This document shows, in pieces, positions 1 to 8,407 of a stretch of DNA of 64,000 nucleotides. Position 1 is the stretch's first letter; each line of letters begins with the position of its first letter. A program made the translations under genes and the position numbers. Source of the DNA: Candidatus Phycosocius spiralis. GTDB taxonomy: Bacteria > Pseudomonadota > Alphaproteobacteria > Caulobacterales > Aquidulcibacteraceae. Below the pieces are notes generated by a model. That model ran no database searches. It was not told the DNA's origin and saw only the letters and a program-made list of their open reading frames with translations. The stretch lies in assembly GCF_030158815.1 (NCBI RefSeq), contig NZ_BPFZ01000001.1, positions 248,001 through 312,000 of the forward strand. Direction: 5' to 3'.

Positions 1-212
1 TTATTCGTGGCGAGGACTTAGCAGATGTACCCCATTTGCATGTGCTGTTACAGGTTCTATTTGACTTACCAACGCCTGAATATCATCACCACCGCTTGAT
101 CCTGGATGCCGATGGCAAAAGATATGCCAAAAGAAATCAGGCGGTCACATTGCGAAGTATGCGTGAAAACGGCACAAGTCCCAACCAGATTCGTGCTCTT
201 GTGGGCCTATAG
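1..212 (+). CDS. gluQ: Glutamyl-Q tRNA(Asp) synthetase, C-terminal fragment (cut by window edge)
   Basis: Reading from base 3, an open frame of 69 codons runs to a TAG at 210-212. It begins IRGEDL, continues with HVLLQVLFDLPTPEYHHHRL, and has GKRYAKRN where class I glutamyl synthetases carry the KMSKS-type loop. This matches the end of the catalytic core of GluQRS, the truncated GluRS paralogue that attaches glutamate to queuosine in tRNA(Asp) and lacks the anticodon-binding domain. The short tail after the loop fits that truncated form and argues against full-length GltX, which is present separately at 14572. The N-terminal part lies outside the window. The family call is good; GluQRS rather than another GluRS relative is an inference from the tail length. 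Confidence 0.85.
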   Translation, partial: IRGEDLADVPHLHVLLQVLFDLPTPEYHHHRLILDADGKRYAKRNQAVTLRSMRENGTSPNQIRALVGL

Positions 213-225
213 GATTATTGATTTA

Positions 226-1122
226 GTGCACGATAACCCGCGTTCAATTTTCATCGGAACATTTGTGTTGGCGGCTGGGGCCTCATGCATTGCACTTGCG
301 CCAATCATGGTGAAATTATCACCATTAGGGCCCCAAGCTAGCGCATTTTGGCGCTTGTCCTTTGCCTTGCCATTATTGAGTATTTGGAGCTTAATTGAAG
401 CGAAGAAGGCAAAGGGTAACGATGTTCAACCCACGATGCCTTGGGGTCTCCTGATCCTTGCGGGTGCATTGTTTGCCGGTGATTTAGCCACTTGGCACGC
501 CAGCATTGTGCGCACCAGTGCGGCTAACGCCACGTTTTTATCGAATCTAACCCCAATCGTGGTTGTTGCCTTTACGTGGCTGACCACCAGAATGCTACCT
601 ACAAAAGCCTATTGGGCCGGGGTTGGGCTTGCACTATTGGGTTCCCTAGCTTTATCGGGTGGTGCCCCGGCAACCAATCCAGATCGCTTAGTAGGTGATG
701 GCTTAGCGGCCCTCACTTCAATTTGGTACGGCCTTTATCTCTTGGCAATGGCGAGAATGCGCGCCGATTGGGGTGCTGGGACCATTATGTTCTTCTCATC
801 TTGTGTCGCCATGGTTATATGCTTGGCGGTTACCTTGATTGCAGGCGAGCCGATCCTGCCACCGGACACGGGTCAGTCTTGGATCAGCCAATGGTGGCCC
901 ATCTTGGTACTTGGGCTTTTGGCGCAGGTCGGTGGGCAAGGATTATTGGCTGTTGGTTTTGGCATGGTGCCCACCCACATCGCTTCCGTCCTTATCTTAC
1001 TTCAACCTGTTTTGGTAGGCTTATTGGGCTGGCTGTGGCTGCACGAAAGCTTAACCCCAATTCAAGTGGCTGGCGGGGCTTTGGTGCTGGTTGGAATTTG
1101 GATGGCCAAACGGGCGGGATAA
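226..1122 (+). CDS. EamA/DMT-family transporter
   Basis: Inner-membrane protein of about 298 residues with ten hydrophobic segments in two homologous halves, the usual EamA (drug/metabolite transporter) layout. Typical features are the RLSFALPLL stretch after the first helix, the SLTPIVVVAFTWL-type end of the first half, and the LLQPVLVGLLGWLWLHE motif near the end of the second. The frame is open upstream to an ATG at 106, but that would overlap the end of gluQ by about 100 bases and add a non-hydrophobic leader. I therefore prefer the GTG at 226, just after the gluQ stop; there is no convincing ribosome binding site, so the start is uncertain. The substrate cannot be told from sequence. It probably shares the gluQ transcript. 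Confidence 0.85.
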   Translation: MHDNPRSIFIGTFVLAAGASCIALAPIMVKLSPLGPQASAFWRLSFALPLLSIWSLIEAKKAKGNDVQPTMPWGLLILAGALFAGDLATWHASIVRTSAANATFLSNLTPIVVVAFTWLTTRMLPTKAYWAGVGLALLGSLALSGGAPATNPDRLVGDGLAALTSIWYGLYLLAMARMRADWGAGTIMFFSSCVAMVICLAVTLIAGEPILPPDTGQSWISQWWPILVLGLLAQVGGQGLLAVGFGMVPTHIASVLILLQPVLVGLLGWLWLHESLTPIQVAGGALVLVGIWMAKRAG

Positions 1123-1126
1123 GGGT

Positions 1127-1846
1127 CTAAATCAGGATCACCTTGTTGGACAATTCATTGGCATCGCCCGCAATAGGGGGGAAATGCGGTGCCAAGATCG
1201 TTGCACTGGCTGCAACGGCCCCAACCAGGCCTTGCGCTAAATCGCCAGCGCATGCTGCGCTTACCAAATCTTGGATCACATCACGCCAGACCCCTTGATC
1301 AACCTTAGTATAAATACCAGTATCTGCAACGATTTCGGCCTGTTTTTCCTTTAAGCTCACATAGATCAGCACACCGGTTCGCGCTTGGGTTTCCTGCATG
1401 GCCTGGGTGACAAATTGGTCCAGCGCAGCTTGATGGACCTGCTGTCGTTTAATCCAGATTGGGGTCAACAAATCTCGAACCCATGAAAAGCGACCCAAAG
1501 TTTGTGCTAACATCACGATCAAAACTTGAGCGATCACAATCAGAACCATGCCAATCTGGGCTTCATTATAGGCACTATAATCTACACCCAAACGCCATCC
1601 ACCAGACTGTGAAGCATGGACCCATTCGGCCAAAGTGATTGGATCGAAACCAAACGCGAGAAGCAGTAATGGAAAACAACATGCAATGGCGATGCCATAC
1701 ACCCAAGGCACAAGATTATAGTCAGACGATTTGCGCGCCACTACCACAACAATCTCACCCGCCGTTTTGAGTTCGGCTGCTACAATGGCATCTACGATCG
1801 ACTTTTTTTGATCGGCATTTAGGCCTTGAGGCGCTAGTGTTACCAT
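1127..1846 (-). CDS. TPM-domain membrane protein (second of a pair)
   Basis: A 239-residue protein with an N-terminal stretch related to the TPM domain (AELKTAGEIVVVVARKSSDY), two hydrophobic segments near residues 48-65 and 100-120, and a C-terminal part with ARTGVLIYVSLKE and ADTGIYTKVDQGVW, both typical of TPM proteins. It has no signal peptide and no glycine-rich tail, unlike its upstream partner, whose last 7 bases it overlaps. The pair follows lemA, a recurrent arrangement in proteobacteria. TPM proteins have been linked to membrane repair and photosystem turnover in plants; the bacterial role is not settled. Confidence 0.8.
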   Translation of the reverse strand: MVTLAPQGLNADQKKSIVDAIVAAELKTAGEIVVVVARKSSDYNLVPWVYGIAIACCFPLLLLAFGFDPITLAEWVHASQSGGWRLGVDYSAYNEAQIGMVLIVIAQVLIVMLAQTLGRFSWVRDLLTPIWIKRQQVHQAALDQFVTQAMQETQARTGVLIYVSLKEKQAEIVADTGIYTKVDQGVWRDVIQDLVSAACAGDLAQGLVGAVAASATILAPHFPPIAGDANELSNKVILI

Positions 1847-2667
1847 GATCCTGACGAGCCTCCTCCACCAAAGCTACCGCCGCCGCCAGAAAAGCCCCCC
1901 CCGCCACCAAAACCACCAAAGCCACCCCCGCCTCTGCGCCGTTGATCCCAGTCGTACAGGACAAAAGGTGTCATCCCCCAAGCCGAACGGCGACGGAAAC
2001 GACCATGCCGGGAACTATGAACAGAAATCCAAACCCATAACAGCAATACCAGCACCATGATGATGGCTTGGGCTGGGCTATACTGCATCCCGCTTGCCTG
2101 TTCTTTAAGCCCACGCACGGCGCGCGCCTGTAGCTCGGCTGGATCGGCTGTCAGGACCCCTTCAATTGCGGTAACGCCCTTTGTAATCCCCAAAGGCATA
2201 TCGCCTGCCTTAAAGGCTGGCACAATCGTATCGCGGATGATTTGCCCCGCAAAAAAATCGGTCATCACCCCTTCAAGGCCATATCCAACTTCAATACGCA
2301 CCTTGCGTTCATTCGGCGCTACTAGCAAAATTATGCCATTGCTTAGACCCTCACCTTGGCCAATCTGCCATGTTCGGCCTAATTGATAACCGTATTCTTC
2401 AATCTCAAAGCCTTGAAGGCTAGGCACGGTCGCCACCACCAGCTGATCAGAGGATTTGGCTTCCAAAGCCGCTAATTGAGCCGTCAGTTGGGCCTCGGTG
2501 TCGTCAGGTATAATGTTAGCGGCGTCTACAACCCGCCCAGTCAAGGCCGGAAAAGTTGGCCCCGCAGCCCATGTCTGTGTGCTGGACACAATCGCCGCTA
2601 GGACGGCGACCGCGAAACACCCAATAAGGGTAAACTGACGGACGCGGTGTTGCCAAATCTTCAGCAT
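1840..2667 (-). CDS. YgcG-like TPM-domain protein with glycine-rich tail
   Basis: A 275-residue exported membrane protein. An N-terminal signal sequence (hydrophobic residues about 12-34, ending TWAAG) is followed by a TPM domain: LTGRVVDAANIIPDD, the SSDQLVVATVPSL strand, YGYQLGRTWQIGQ, NGIILLVAPNERKVRIEVGYGLEG. One transmembrane helix lies near residues 200-217, and the tail is a run of glycine with serine and phenylalanine ending SSGSW. This is the standard YgcG architecture. A purine-rich AAAGGGGG sequence sits before the ATG. It lies between lemA and the second TPM gene and overlaps the latter by 7 bases, so the three probably act together at the cell envelope; the exact function is unknown. 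Confidence 0.88.
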   Translation of the reverse strand: MLKIWQHRVRQFTLIGCFAVAVLAAIVSSTQTWAAGPTFPALTGRVVDAANIIPDDTEAQLTAQLAALEAKSSDQLVVATVPSLQGFEIEEYGYQLGRTWQIGQGEGLSNGIILLVAPNERKVRIEVGYGLEGVMTDFFAGQIIRDTIVPAFKAGDMPLGITKGVTAIEGVLTADPAELQARAVRGLKEQASGMQYSPAQAIIMVLVLLLWVWISVHSSRHGRFRRRSAWGMTPFVLYDWDQRRRGGGGFGGFGGGGGFSGGGGSFGGGGSSGSW

Positions 2668-2720
2668 ATCGCCCCCTTTCTAGGGATTAGTCGCAAGGTG
2701 AGGCAACATGGAGGCAAGGC

Positions 2721-3317
2721 TTAAAACTTGACTTCTGGCGGTTGTTCAGCCCCGCTTGCGGCTTGGAACAATTGCATCGGCTTGGAAGAAGCAAAGACTG
2801 TCTGGGCCCAGATTACTGAGGGAAAAGTACGCAATGTTGTATTATAGGTCTGCACAGCTGCATTATAGTCACGTCGTGCAATCGCGATGCGGTTTTCGGT
2901 GCCTTCAAGCTGACCTTGCAGGGCTGTGAAGCCTTCGAGCGAGCGTAGCTCTGGATAGTTTTCTTGGATGCTCATCAAGCGGCCTAAAGCTGCAGAAAGT
3001 TGGCCTTGGGCGGCCTGAAACTCAGCGAACTTGGCGGGGTCAGTAATGGTCGAGCTATCAAAACTGGGGCGGGTGGCCGAAGCACGGGCTTCGGTCACGG
3101 CTGTTAAAACCTCTTTTTCTTGGGAAGCAGCCCCCTTAACCGTGGATACCAAATTAGGAACTAAATCAGCGCGGCGTTGATATTGGGTTTGCACTTCAGC
3201 CCAAGCGGCTTTCGCCGCCTCTTCTTGCGTAGGAATGGTGTTATAGCCACACCCTGCCACCGAAGCGACACCCATGCCCACCAAAGCTAAGCCAGCCAGA
3301 CGTGTATTGAAAGCCAT
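2721..3317 (-). CDS. lemA: LemA family protein
   Basis: A 198-residue protein with a hydrophobic N-terminus ending in a cysteine (Cys23 after ASVAG), so probably a lipoprotein. After it comes the LemA signature: a helix with QTQYQRRADLVPNLVSTVKG, then EKEVLTAVTEARA, the QLSAALGRLMSIQENYPELRS segment, and ENRIAIARRDYNAAVQTYN. All are typical of LemA proteins, which form long helical bundles at the membrane. It is the first gene of a lemA-TPM-TPM group on the minus strand. The cellular role of LemA is poorly defined. Confidence 0.92.
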   Translation of the reverse strand: MAFNTRLAGLALVGMGVASVAGCGYNTIPTQEEAAKAAWAEVQTQYQRRADLVPNLVSTVKGAASQEKEVLTAVTEARASATRPSFDSSTITDPAKFAEFQAAQGQLSAALGRLMSIQENYPELRSLEGFTALQGQLEGTENRIAIARRDYNAAVQTYNTTLRTFPSVIWAQTVFASSKPMQLFQAASGAEQPPEVKF

Positions 3318-3428
3318 GCCAGTTCCCCAAAAAGTTAAGCCCCATTCTATGAGGCAAGATAGTGCTTTATGTTGGTAAGAGCATGCCTTTACGCAAGTGG
3401 TTCATGTCAGGCTGGACAACAATAATTC

Positions 3429-3818
3429 TCAAGCCTCAAAATTGGCAGGCACGATGGTCACGCTCTCGCCGCACCCGCAAGCATCGGTTTCATTGGGGTT
3501 TGTAAAGACGAATTTGGAATGCAATCGGGTGGTCTCTACGTCGACCACTGATCCGATCAAAAATAAGATTGCATTGGAAGCAACAAGGATCTTGACGCCC
3601 TTGTCTTCGACAATTTCGTCGTGGGGATCGGGCTGGTCTGCATAGGCCATCACATATTCCATGCCCGCACAGCCACCATTTTTTACTCCGACCCGAAGAT
3701 ATGGTTTATCTGTCTTTGCCATGATGTCACGCACGCGCTGAGCGGCGGCGGCGGTAAGGGTCACCACTTGTGGGCGTGGACGGCGGGTGCGTGGGGCAAG
3801 GGTGTCGGATGTAATCAT
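3429..3818 (-). CDS. sufA: A-type Fe-S carrier (SufA/ErpA/IscA family)
   Basis: A 129-residue A-type carrier that accepts Fe-S clusters from the SufBCD scaffold and passes them to apoproteins. The three conserved cysteines are present: Cys50 in NGGCAGMEY, and Cys114 and Cys116 in DACGCGES, with the usual spacing of about 64 residues. A basic N-terminal extension of about 15 residues (TRRPRPQ) precedes the fold. It is the last gene of the minus-strand suf operon, 7 bases after sufT. SufA, ErpA and IscA cannot be told apart by sequence alone; the operon position supports SufA. Confidence 0.92.
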   Translation of the reverse strand: MITSDTLAPRTRRPRPQVVTLTAAAAQRVRDIMAKTDKPYLRVGVKNGGCAGMEYVMAYADQPDPHDEIVEDKGVKILVASNAILFLIGSVVDVETTRLHSKFVFTNPNETDACGCGESVTIVPANFEA

Positions 3819-3825
3819 GGCGCAC

Positions 3826-4230
3826 CTATAACATATTTAAAGCCAAACGGGCTTCATCGCTCATCCGGGCTTGGGTCCAAGGCGGTTCAAACGTGACAAT
3901 CGCCTTGGCCGAATTAATCCCTTTAACCGTTTTGGCCGCATCTTCCACCATAATCGGTAATTCCCCAGCAACTGGACAAGCGGGCGCAGTCAAAGTCATA
4001 TCAATATCCACATGGCCCCCAGCCTTGAGGTCAACCTTATAGATCAAGCCCAATTCATAGACATCAACTGGAATTTCTGGGTCATAGACGGTTTTAAACG
4101 CCTCGATCAGATCATCGGTCAGGCGTGCGATTTCTTCAGGCGGCAAATCGGAAGGCTCGCGGTCTGGTGTCACGATCGGGGGGGTAGCCAGATCAAGTAA
4201 GTCTCGCGTTACAGTGGTTTCATCGGTCAT
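3826..4230 (-). CDS. sufT: SUF system Fe-S maturation protein SufT (DUF59/MIP18)
   Basis: A 134-residue protein with a low-complexity leader of about 35 residues and then the DUF59/MIP18 domain: YDPEIPVDVYELGLIYKV, TLTAPACPVAGELP with the conserved cysteine, and the C-terminal FEPPWTQARMSDEARLAL that marks the SufT subgroup. Proteins of this family act in late Fe-S protein maturation. It sits 9 bases after sufS and 7 before sufA, so it is co-transcribed with the suf genes. Confidence 0.93.
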   Translation of the reverse strand: MTDETTVTRDLLDLATPPIVTPDREPSDLPPEEIARLTDDLIEAFKTVYDPEIPVDVYELGLIYKVDLKAGGHVDIDMTLTAPACPVAGELPIMVEDAAKTVKGINSAKAIVTFEPPWTQARMSDEARLALNML

Positions 4231-4239
4231 AAGCCTGCC

Positions 4240-5472
4240 TCAAAGCAAAAAATTGCGCGCTTTAGCCAGCGCTGCCAAAAAGAGATCGACCTCTTCAAAG
4301 GTCGTATAAGCCGCAAAGCTTGCCCGCGCGGTTGCGGTCACGCCAAGGGCTGTCATCAAAGGCTGGGCGCAGTGGTGCCCCGCCCGCACCGCTACGCCGG
4401 AGCGATCAAGAAGTTGGGCAACATCATGTGGGTGTGCCCCATCGACATTGAAAGCCACAATCGCGCCTTTTCCCGGTGCCGTGCCATAAAGACGGACACC
4501 ATTGACGCCATGAAGTGCTTCCATTGTATAGTTTAAAAGTGCTTGTTCATGGGCATGCAAACCCGCTTGATCCTGACTTTGGATCCAATCAATTGCCGCC
4601 CCAAGCCCGACAGCTTCTGTAATCGCAGGGGTACCAGCCTCAAAACGAAACGGGGGTACATTATAGGTTATGCGTTCTTTCGAGACGATCTCAATCATCT
4701 CGCCCCCACCCTGCCACGGTGGCAAAGCATCCAAGGCTGCTGGAGTCCCATGTAGAACGCCAATCCCGGTTGGGCCATACATCTTATGACCAGAAAACAC
4801 ATAAAAATCAGCACCAATTGCATGAACGTCGATGCTTTGATGGACCACCCCTTGGCAGCCATCGAGCAGCACCAGTGCGCCCTGAGCGTGTGCCATAGCG
4901 ACGATAGCAGTTACATCCTGCACACTTCCCAAGACATTGGACATATGGCTGATCGCCACCATTTTGGTGCGCGGTGTTATCAAGGCCGAAAGCTTATCCA
5001 TATCGAGCGCCCCATCTGGGGTAATCGGAGCCCATTTAAGGATTGCGCCTGTGCGTTGTGCCGCCATATGCCACGGCACAATATTGGCATGATGTTCTAG
5101 CTCTGAAATCAAAATCTCATCACCTGGCTCTAATCTCTGGCTGATCCCTGCAGCAACCAGATTGATTGCCTCGGTCGCGCCTTTGGTGAGAACAATCTCC
5201 TCCGCGCTCCCTGCTCCAATAAAATGGGCGACTTTGGTGCGCGCATCCTCAAAGGCCTGGGTCGCTTCATTGGCCAAAGTATGCAATCCACGATGCACAT
5301 TGGCGTAGGAGGTGCGCTGAAACTGTGCCATCGCCGATATCACAGCTTCAGGTTTTTGAGCGCTAGCTGCATTATCAAGATAGACCAAGGGCTTGCCATG
5401 CACGCGCCGGCCCAAAATAGGAAACGCGTCACGGATGACTTGGCTGTTAAAGGGCGTTACGGGTGGTGCCAT
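4240..5472 (-). CDS. sufS: SufS-type cysteine desulfurase
   Basis: Class V PLP enzyme that removes sulfur from cysteine and supplies it to SufBCD. Visible are YLDNAASAQKP near the N-terminus, LEHHANIVPW, the PLP-binding lysine in FSGHKMYGPTGIG (about residue 230) and the persulfide cysteine in RAGHHCAQP (about residue 368), in the short loop that marks group II (SufS) enzymes. The frame opens at 5502, but that start would overlap sufD by 25 bases with no ribosome site. I prefer the ATG at 5470-5472, five bases after the sufD stop and with a GAG-type site, which gives 410 residues beginning MAPPVTPF. Confidence 0.93.
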   Translation of the reverse strand: MAPPVTPFNSQVIRDAFPILGRRVHGKPLVYLDNAASAQKPEAVISAMAQFQRTSYANVHRGLHTLANEATQAFEDARTKVAHFIGAGSAEEIVLTKGATEAINLVAAGISQRLEPGDEILISELEHHANIVPWHMAAQRTGAILKWAPITPDGALDMDKLSALITPRTKMVAISHMSNVLGSVQDVTAIVAMAHAQGALVLLDGCQGVVHQSIDVHAIGADFYVFSGHKMYGPTGIGVLHGTPAALDALPPWQGGGEMIEIVSKERITYNVPPFRFEAGTPAITEAVGLGAAIDWIQSQDQAGLHAHEQALLNYTMEALHGVNGVRLYGTAPGKGAIVAFNVDGAHPHDVAQLLDRSGVAVRAGHHCAQPLMTALGVTATARASFAAYTTFEEVDLFLAALAKARNFLL

Positions 5473-5477
5473 GGCGC

Positions 5478-6665
5478 TCAACCGACTCTGGACTTCAACC
5501 ATGTTCGCGCTTGGTCGTTGAACCAGTCGCGCACGTCTTGTTCTGATAGGGTATCAAATACTTCGGTGACAAAAGCCTCGATCAAAAGCGCCTTGGCTTG
5601 GTTTTCGGGAATGCCGCGTTGGCGCAAGTAAAACAGTGCTTCTTCATCCAATGCGCCGATCGTGTTGCCATGGGCGCATTGCACATCATCGGCATAAATC
5701 TCGAGCTCAGGCTTGGCATCAATTTGAGCGCCCTCGGTGAGCATTAAGGCATGGTGATTTTGGCGGGCATCGGTTTGTTGTGCGCCCCGTTCAACCAGAA
5801 TTTTTCCTTGAAAGACACCACGCGCGCGATCTTGAACGGCACCTTTGAACAATTCTTCTGTGAACGTATCTGGGCTCAGATGGATTATCTTAGATGTCAT
5901 ATCAGCATGAGAGGATCCAGCCAAAAGATAAGCGCCTCGAATACGGCAATAGCCACCTGCCCCGATGAGACGCGCCAATGTCTCTGCGCGGGCAAAATGG
6001 GCACCAAACATCAAGGATGTCGCCTCATAAGTGGCCCCTGCCCCAATCGTGACCCGGCAATGGGAAAGGTCGATCGCTTTATTTCCGCCCTGCTGGAGAC
6101 TGTAGCGCGTCAAGGTCGCCCCGGTAGCAAGCTCAGCCTCGATCAAGGCGCTCGCTAGGCCTGCTTCGCCCAGACTGGTATCCACCAAGGTGAGATTTGT
6201 CTCGGCTTTCAGCTCCACGCGCACCCGCATCGGCGCCCCGGGATGACGGCGCAGGAAGATTGGCCTCGATTGCTGGCTGGTTATGCGCAACACCAAAGCG
6301 CGCGGGGCAAACCCGGCGGCAAGGCTCTCTACCCCCACTACATCTTCAAGCGGTAAGCTTTCTTCACTTTCAATAACAAGGCCCGCATCTTTATCGCCCT
6401 CTAGGCCAAAGCCTTCGGGGGTAAAATCGATCACCAAAGCATCTTGCCAACAGGCCGGGACCATGCCTGCCGATCCGCTGGGCTTCGGCACGCCGTCTTG
6501 AAGGGCCGCACGTAGGTCAGACCATTTAAACGCTTCATTCCGCTTGGTTGGTAAGCCTTGAGCGAGGATGGACGCGCGCGCCGCTTCCCCGGCTTGGGTG
6601 GGTGCCAAAGCCTCTAGTACAGCTAATTCGCCGTCGGCTAAGCTTGGTGCAACAAGAACCATCAA
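5478..6665 (-). CDS. sufD: Fe-S cluster assembly protein SufD
   Basis: A 395-residue SufB/SufD-family beta-helix protein. N-terminal features are GLPTKRNEAFKWSDLRAAL; the C-terminal part has FQGKILVERGAQQTDARQ, ALMLTEGAQIDAKPELEIYADDVQCAHG and the IGALDEEALFYLRQRGI segment, typical of SufD. It forms the SufBC2D scaffold with SufB and SufC. The start codon overlaps the sufC stop by four bases (ATGA), suggesting translational coupling. The length is slightly under that of E. coli SufD. Confidence 0.94.
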   Translation of the reverse strand: MMVLVAPSLADGELAVLEALAPTQAGEAARASILAQGLPTKRNEAFKWSDLRAALQDGVPKPSGSAGMVPACWQDALVIDFTPEGFGLEGDKDAGLVIESEESLPLEDVVGVESLAAGFAPRALVLRITSQQSRPIFLRRHPGAPMRVRVELKAETNLTLVDTSLGEAGLASALIEAELATGATLTRYSLQQGGNKAIDLSHCRVTIGAGATYEATSLMFGAHFARAETLARLIGAGGYCRIRGAYLLAGSSHADMTSKIIHLSPDTFTEELFKGAVQDRARGVFQGKILVERGAQQTDARQNHHALMLTEGAQIDAKPELEIYADDVQCAHGNTIGALDEEALFYLRQRGIPENQAKALLIEAFVTEVFDTLSEQDVRDWFNDQARTWLKSRVG

Positions 6666-7408
6666 GCGGCATCCTTATAGCGGTCATAGCCGCTCGCTTC
6701 CAAGGTCAAAGCTAAATCAGGGCCGCCACTATCGACGATGCGCCCACCTGCGAGAACATGCACGCGGTCGGGCTTAATATAATCCAACAGACGTTGGTAA
6801 TGGGTGATCACCAACATGGCCTTTTTGGGTCCGCGTAGCGCATTGACCCCTTCAGACACGACGCGCAAAGCGTCGATATCCAAGCCAGAATCTGTCTCGT
6901 CTAGGATCATGAAGCGGGGATCCAACAGCGCCATCGCATAGATTTCCATGCGCTTCTTCTCGCCACCCGAAAAACCAACATTCAAGGGCCGCTTCATCAT
7001 GTCCTGGGTGACACCCAGCTTTTTTGCGACTTCGCGTGATAGCTTCATGAAGTCTGGAACGCTGATTTCGTCCTCACCACGGGCTTTGCGCTGAGCATTC
7101 AAAGCGGTGCGCAAAAAGGTCAAGGTTGGCACGCCTGGGATCTCTAACGGGTATTGGAATGACAAGAACAGGCCCTTGGCGGCGCGGGCTTCTGGCGGCA
7201 GGCTCAGCAGATCGACGCCATTTAGGGTCGCAGTGCCGCGCGTCACCTCATAGCCTTCACGCCCGGTTAGCGCATAAGACAAAGTGGATTTGCCTGCCCC
7301 ATTTGGGCCCATGATCGCATGCACTTGCCCTGCAGGCACTTCTAGCGTTAGGCCATTGATAATGGCCTTACCGCCAATTTCCACGTGCAGATTATCAATG
7401 TTTAGCAT
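6662..7408 (-). CDS. sufC: SufC ATPase of the Fe-S scaffold
   Basis: A 248-residue ABC-type ATPase without a membrane partner. Walker A is GPNGAGKS (residues 34-41), the signature motif is GFSGGEKKRMEI, and Walker B with the D-loop is RFMILDETDSGLDIDAL; the switch histidine lies in LVITHYQR. These match SufC rather than transport ABC proteins. It energises cluster assembly on SufBC2D. It lies 52 bases after a VOC gene and overlaps sufD by four bases. In most alphaproteobacteria sufC follows sufB closely; here three other genes come between them. Confidence 0.95.
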   Translation of the reverse strand: MLNIDNLHVEIGGKAIINGLTLEVPAGQVHAIMGPNGAGKSTLSYALTGREGYEVTRGTATLNGVDLLSLPPEARAAKGLFLSFQYPLEIPGVPTLTFLRTALNAQRKARGEDEISVPDFMKLSREVAKKLGVTQDMMKRPLNVGFSGGEKKRMEIYAMALLDPRFMILDETDSGLDIDALRVVSEGVNALRGPKKAMLVITHYQRLLDYIKPDRVHVLAGGRIVDSGGPDLALTLEASGYDRYKDAA

Positions 7409-7460
7409 GGGATTTTCTTTCCGAAGGAATAGGGAATGGGGCTTGAAACAAACCTATGGG

Positions 7461-7841
7461 TCATAGTGCGGGCTCCCCAAGGGGCTTTAAAACCTCGATC
7501 CGATTGCCAAACGGGTCATAGAGAAATGCGCGCACATAACCGGGCAACTCATCATCCTGCTTAACTTTAAAGCCATGCTCTTGGGCTTGGGCAGCAAGGG
7601 CTGCAACATCCTTCACGACAAAGGCGACATGAGCTTTGTCATTAGCGCGAAAATTCTGCTCCACTCCCAAATGCACCTTAACCGCGCCCGCTTGGTACCA
7701 AGCACCACCGCGCACGGCCATACTGGCTGGCTTTTGTACGGGGTCGAGGCCCAAAAGGTCTTCATAAAACCGACGCGCTGAGGCCTCGCCACCTTCTGGG
7801 ATAGCGATTTGCACATGGTCAATGGCGGTGATGGTGGTCAT
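7461..7841 (-). CDS. VOC-fold (glyoxalase/bleomycin-resistance-like) protein
   Basis: A 126-residue single-domain vicinal-oxygen-chelate protein. It begins MTTITAIDHVQIAIPEG and has RRFYEDLLGL, HVAFVVKDVAALAAQAQEHG and FLYDPFGNRIEVLKP, the standard two paired beta-alpha-beta-beta-beta units; candidate metal ligands are His8, the histidine of KAHVAFVV and the glutamate of IEVLK. A longer frame opens at 7925, but the ATG at 7839-7841 overlaps the toxin stop by four bases (ATGA) and gives the family's normal N-terminus. The substrate is unknown. It lies inside the suf operon, which need not mean a role in Fe-S assembly. Confidence 0.85.
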   Translation of the reverse strand: MTTITAIDHVQIAIPEGGEASARRFYEDLLGLDPVQKPASMAVRGGAWYQAGAVKVHLGVEQNFRANDKAHVAFVVKDVAALAAQAQEHGFKVKQDDELPGYVRAFLYDPFGNRIEVLKPLGEPAL

Positions 7842-8119
7842 ATATTGCTTTCTTGACGGGTGTGTTTCATCGAGATGATCAAAATAAAATCTGGGCCAAC
7901 CCGATAAACGATCCTTCGCGTCCACTTTGGAAGGCTTCGAACATGGGCATCATGCCCTCGCGCTTTGGGCCAAGCTAACGGTCTTTTGGCAATCGAACTT
8001 ATGGCGACGCCGATTTCCTGCTCAGCACGCTTTGCAGCCTTGGGATTTCGTTCATTGAGCCAGCGACCAATTTCAACGAGATCCGATAGCGCTTGCTGCG
8101 ACCATCTTACCTCCATCAT
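7838..8119 (-). CDS. RelE/ParE-family toxin
   Basis: A 93-residue protein with the ParE/RelE-type pattern: VRWSQQALSDLVEIGRWLNERNPKAAKRAEQEI, then RPLAWPKARGHDAHVRSLPKW and the end strand TRRIVYRVGPDFILIISMKHTRQ. These are the helical hairpin, arginine-containing strand and C-terminal strand of the fold. RelE members cut ribosome-bound mRNA and ParE members poison gyrase; the sequence does not decide which. It overlaps the antitoxin by four bases upstream and the VOC gene by four downstream, so all three are coupled. The pair interrupts the suf operon. Confidence 0.85.
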   Translation of the reverse strand: MMEVRWSQQALSDLVEIGRWLNERNPKAAKRAEQEIGVAISSIAKRPLAWPKARGHDAHVRSLPKWTRRIVYRVGPDFILIISMKHTRQESNI

Positions 8120-8379
8120 TGAGACAAAACATCACGAAACTGGGTCATTGCCTGCTCATGACTGATGGTAAGGCCCTGTGCCAAGTCCCGATTAGCCAAT
8201 TCTAAGGCTTCGGTTTCTTCAGGGGTCAAATCCAGTGCCTCCAAAGCCAAATCCTCTTGAAGCATGAGTTGGGCTGCGGCCTCTTGGAGGACTTCCTCCA
8301 AGCTCATTTTCCACGCATCTGCTTTGGCTTGCAGATCGCTTGTGAGCGCATCAGGCAAGTTGATTGTGATTTCGGTCAT
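8116..8379 (-). CDS. Antitoxin of the RelE/ParE pair (RHH-like)
   Basis: An 87-residue acidic protein beginning MTEITINLPDALTSDLQAKADAW, like the strand and helix of a ribbon-helix-helix antitoxin. The C-terminus is charged and probably unfolded until it binds the toxin (TISHEQAMTQFRDVLSQ resembles the tail of ParD/YefM-like antitoxins). The frame is open to 8505, inside sufB, but the ATG at 8377-8379 has a strong GAAGAGGTGAGG site and gives the family's usual N-terminus. It starts 28 bases after the sufB stop. Such antitoxins normally repress their own promoter, but no separate promoter is obvious in this short gap. Confidence 0.8.
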   Translation of the reverse strand: MTEITINLPDALTSDLQAKADAWKMSLEEVLQEAAAQLMLQEDLALEALDLTPEETEALELANRDLAQGLTISHEQAMTQFRDVLSQ

Positions 8380-8407
8380 GACCTCACCTCTTCCAGAAAT
8401 ACTCTCA

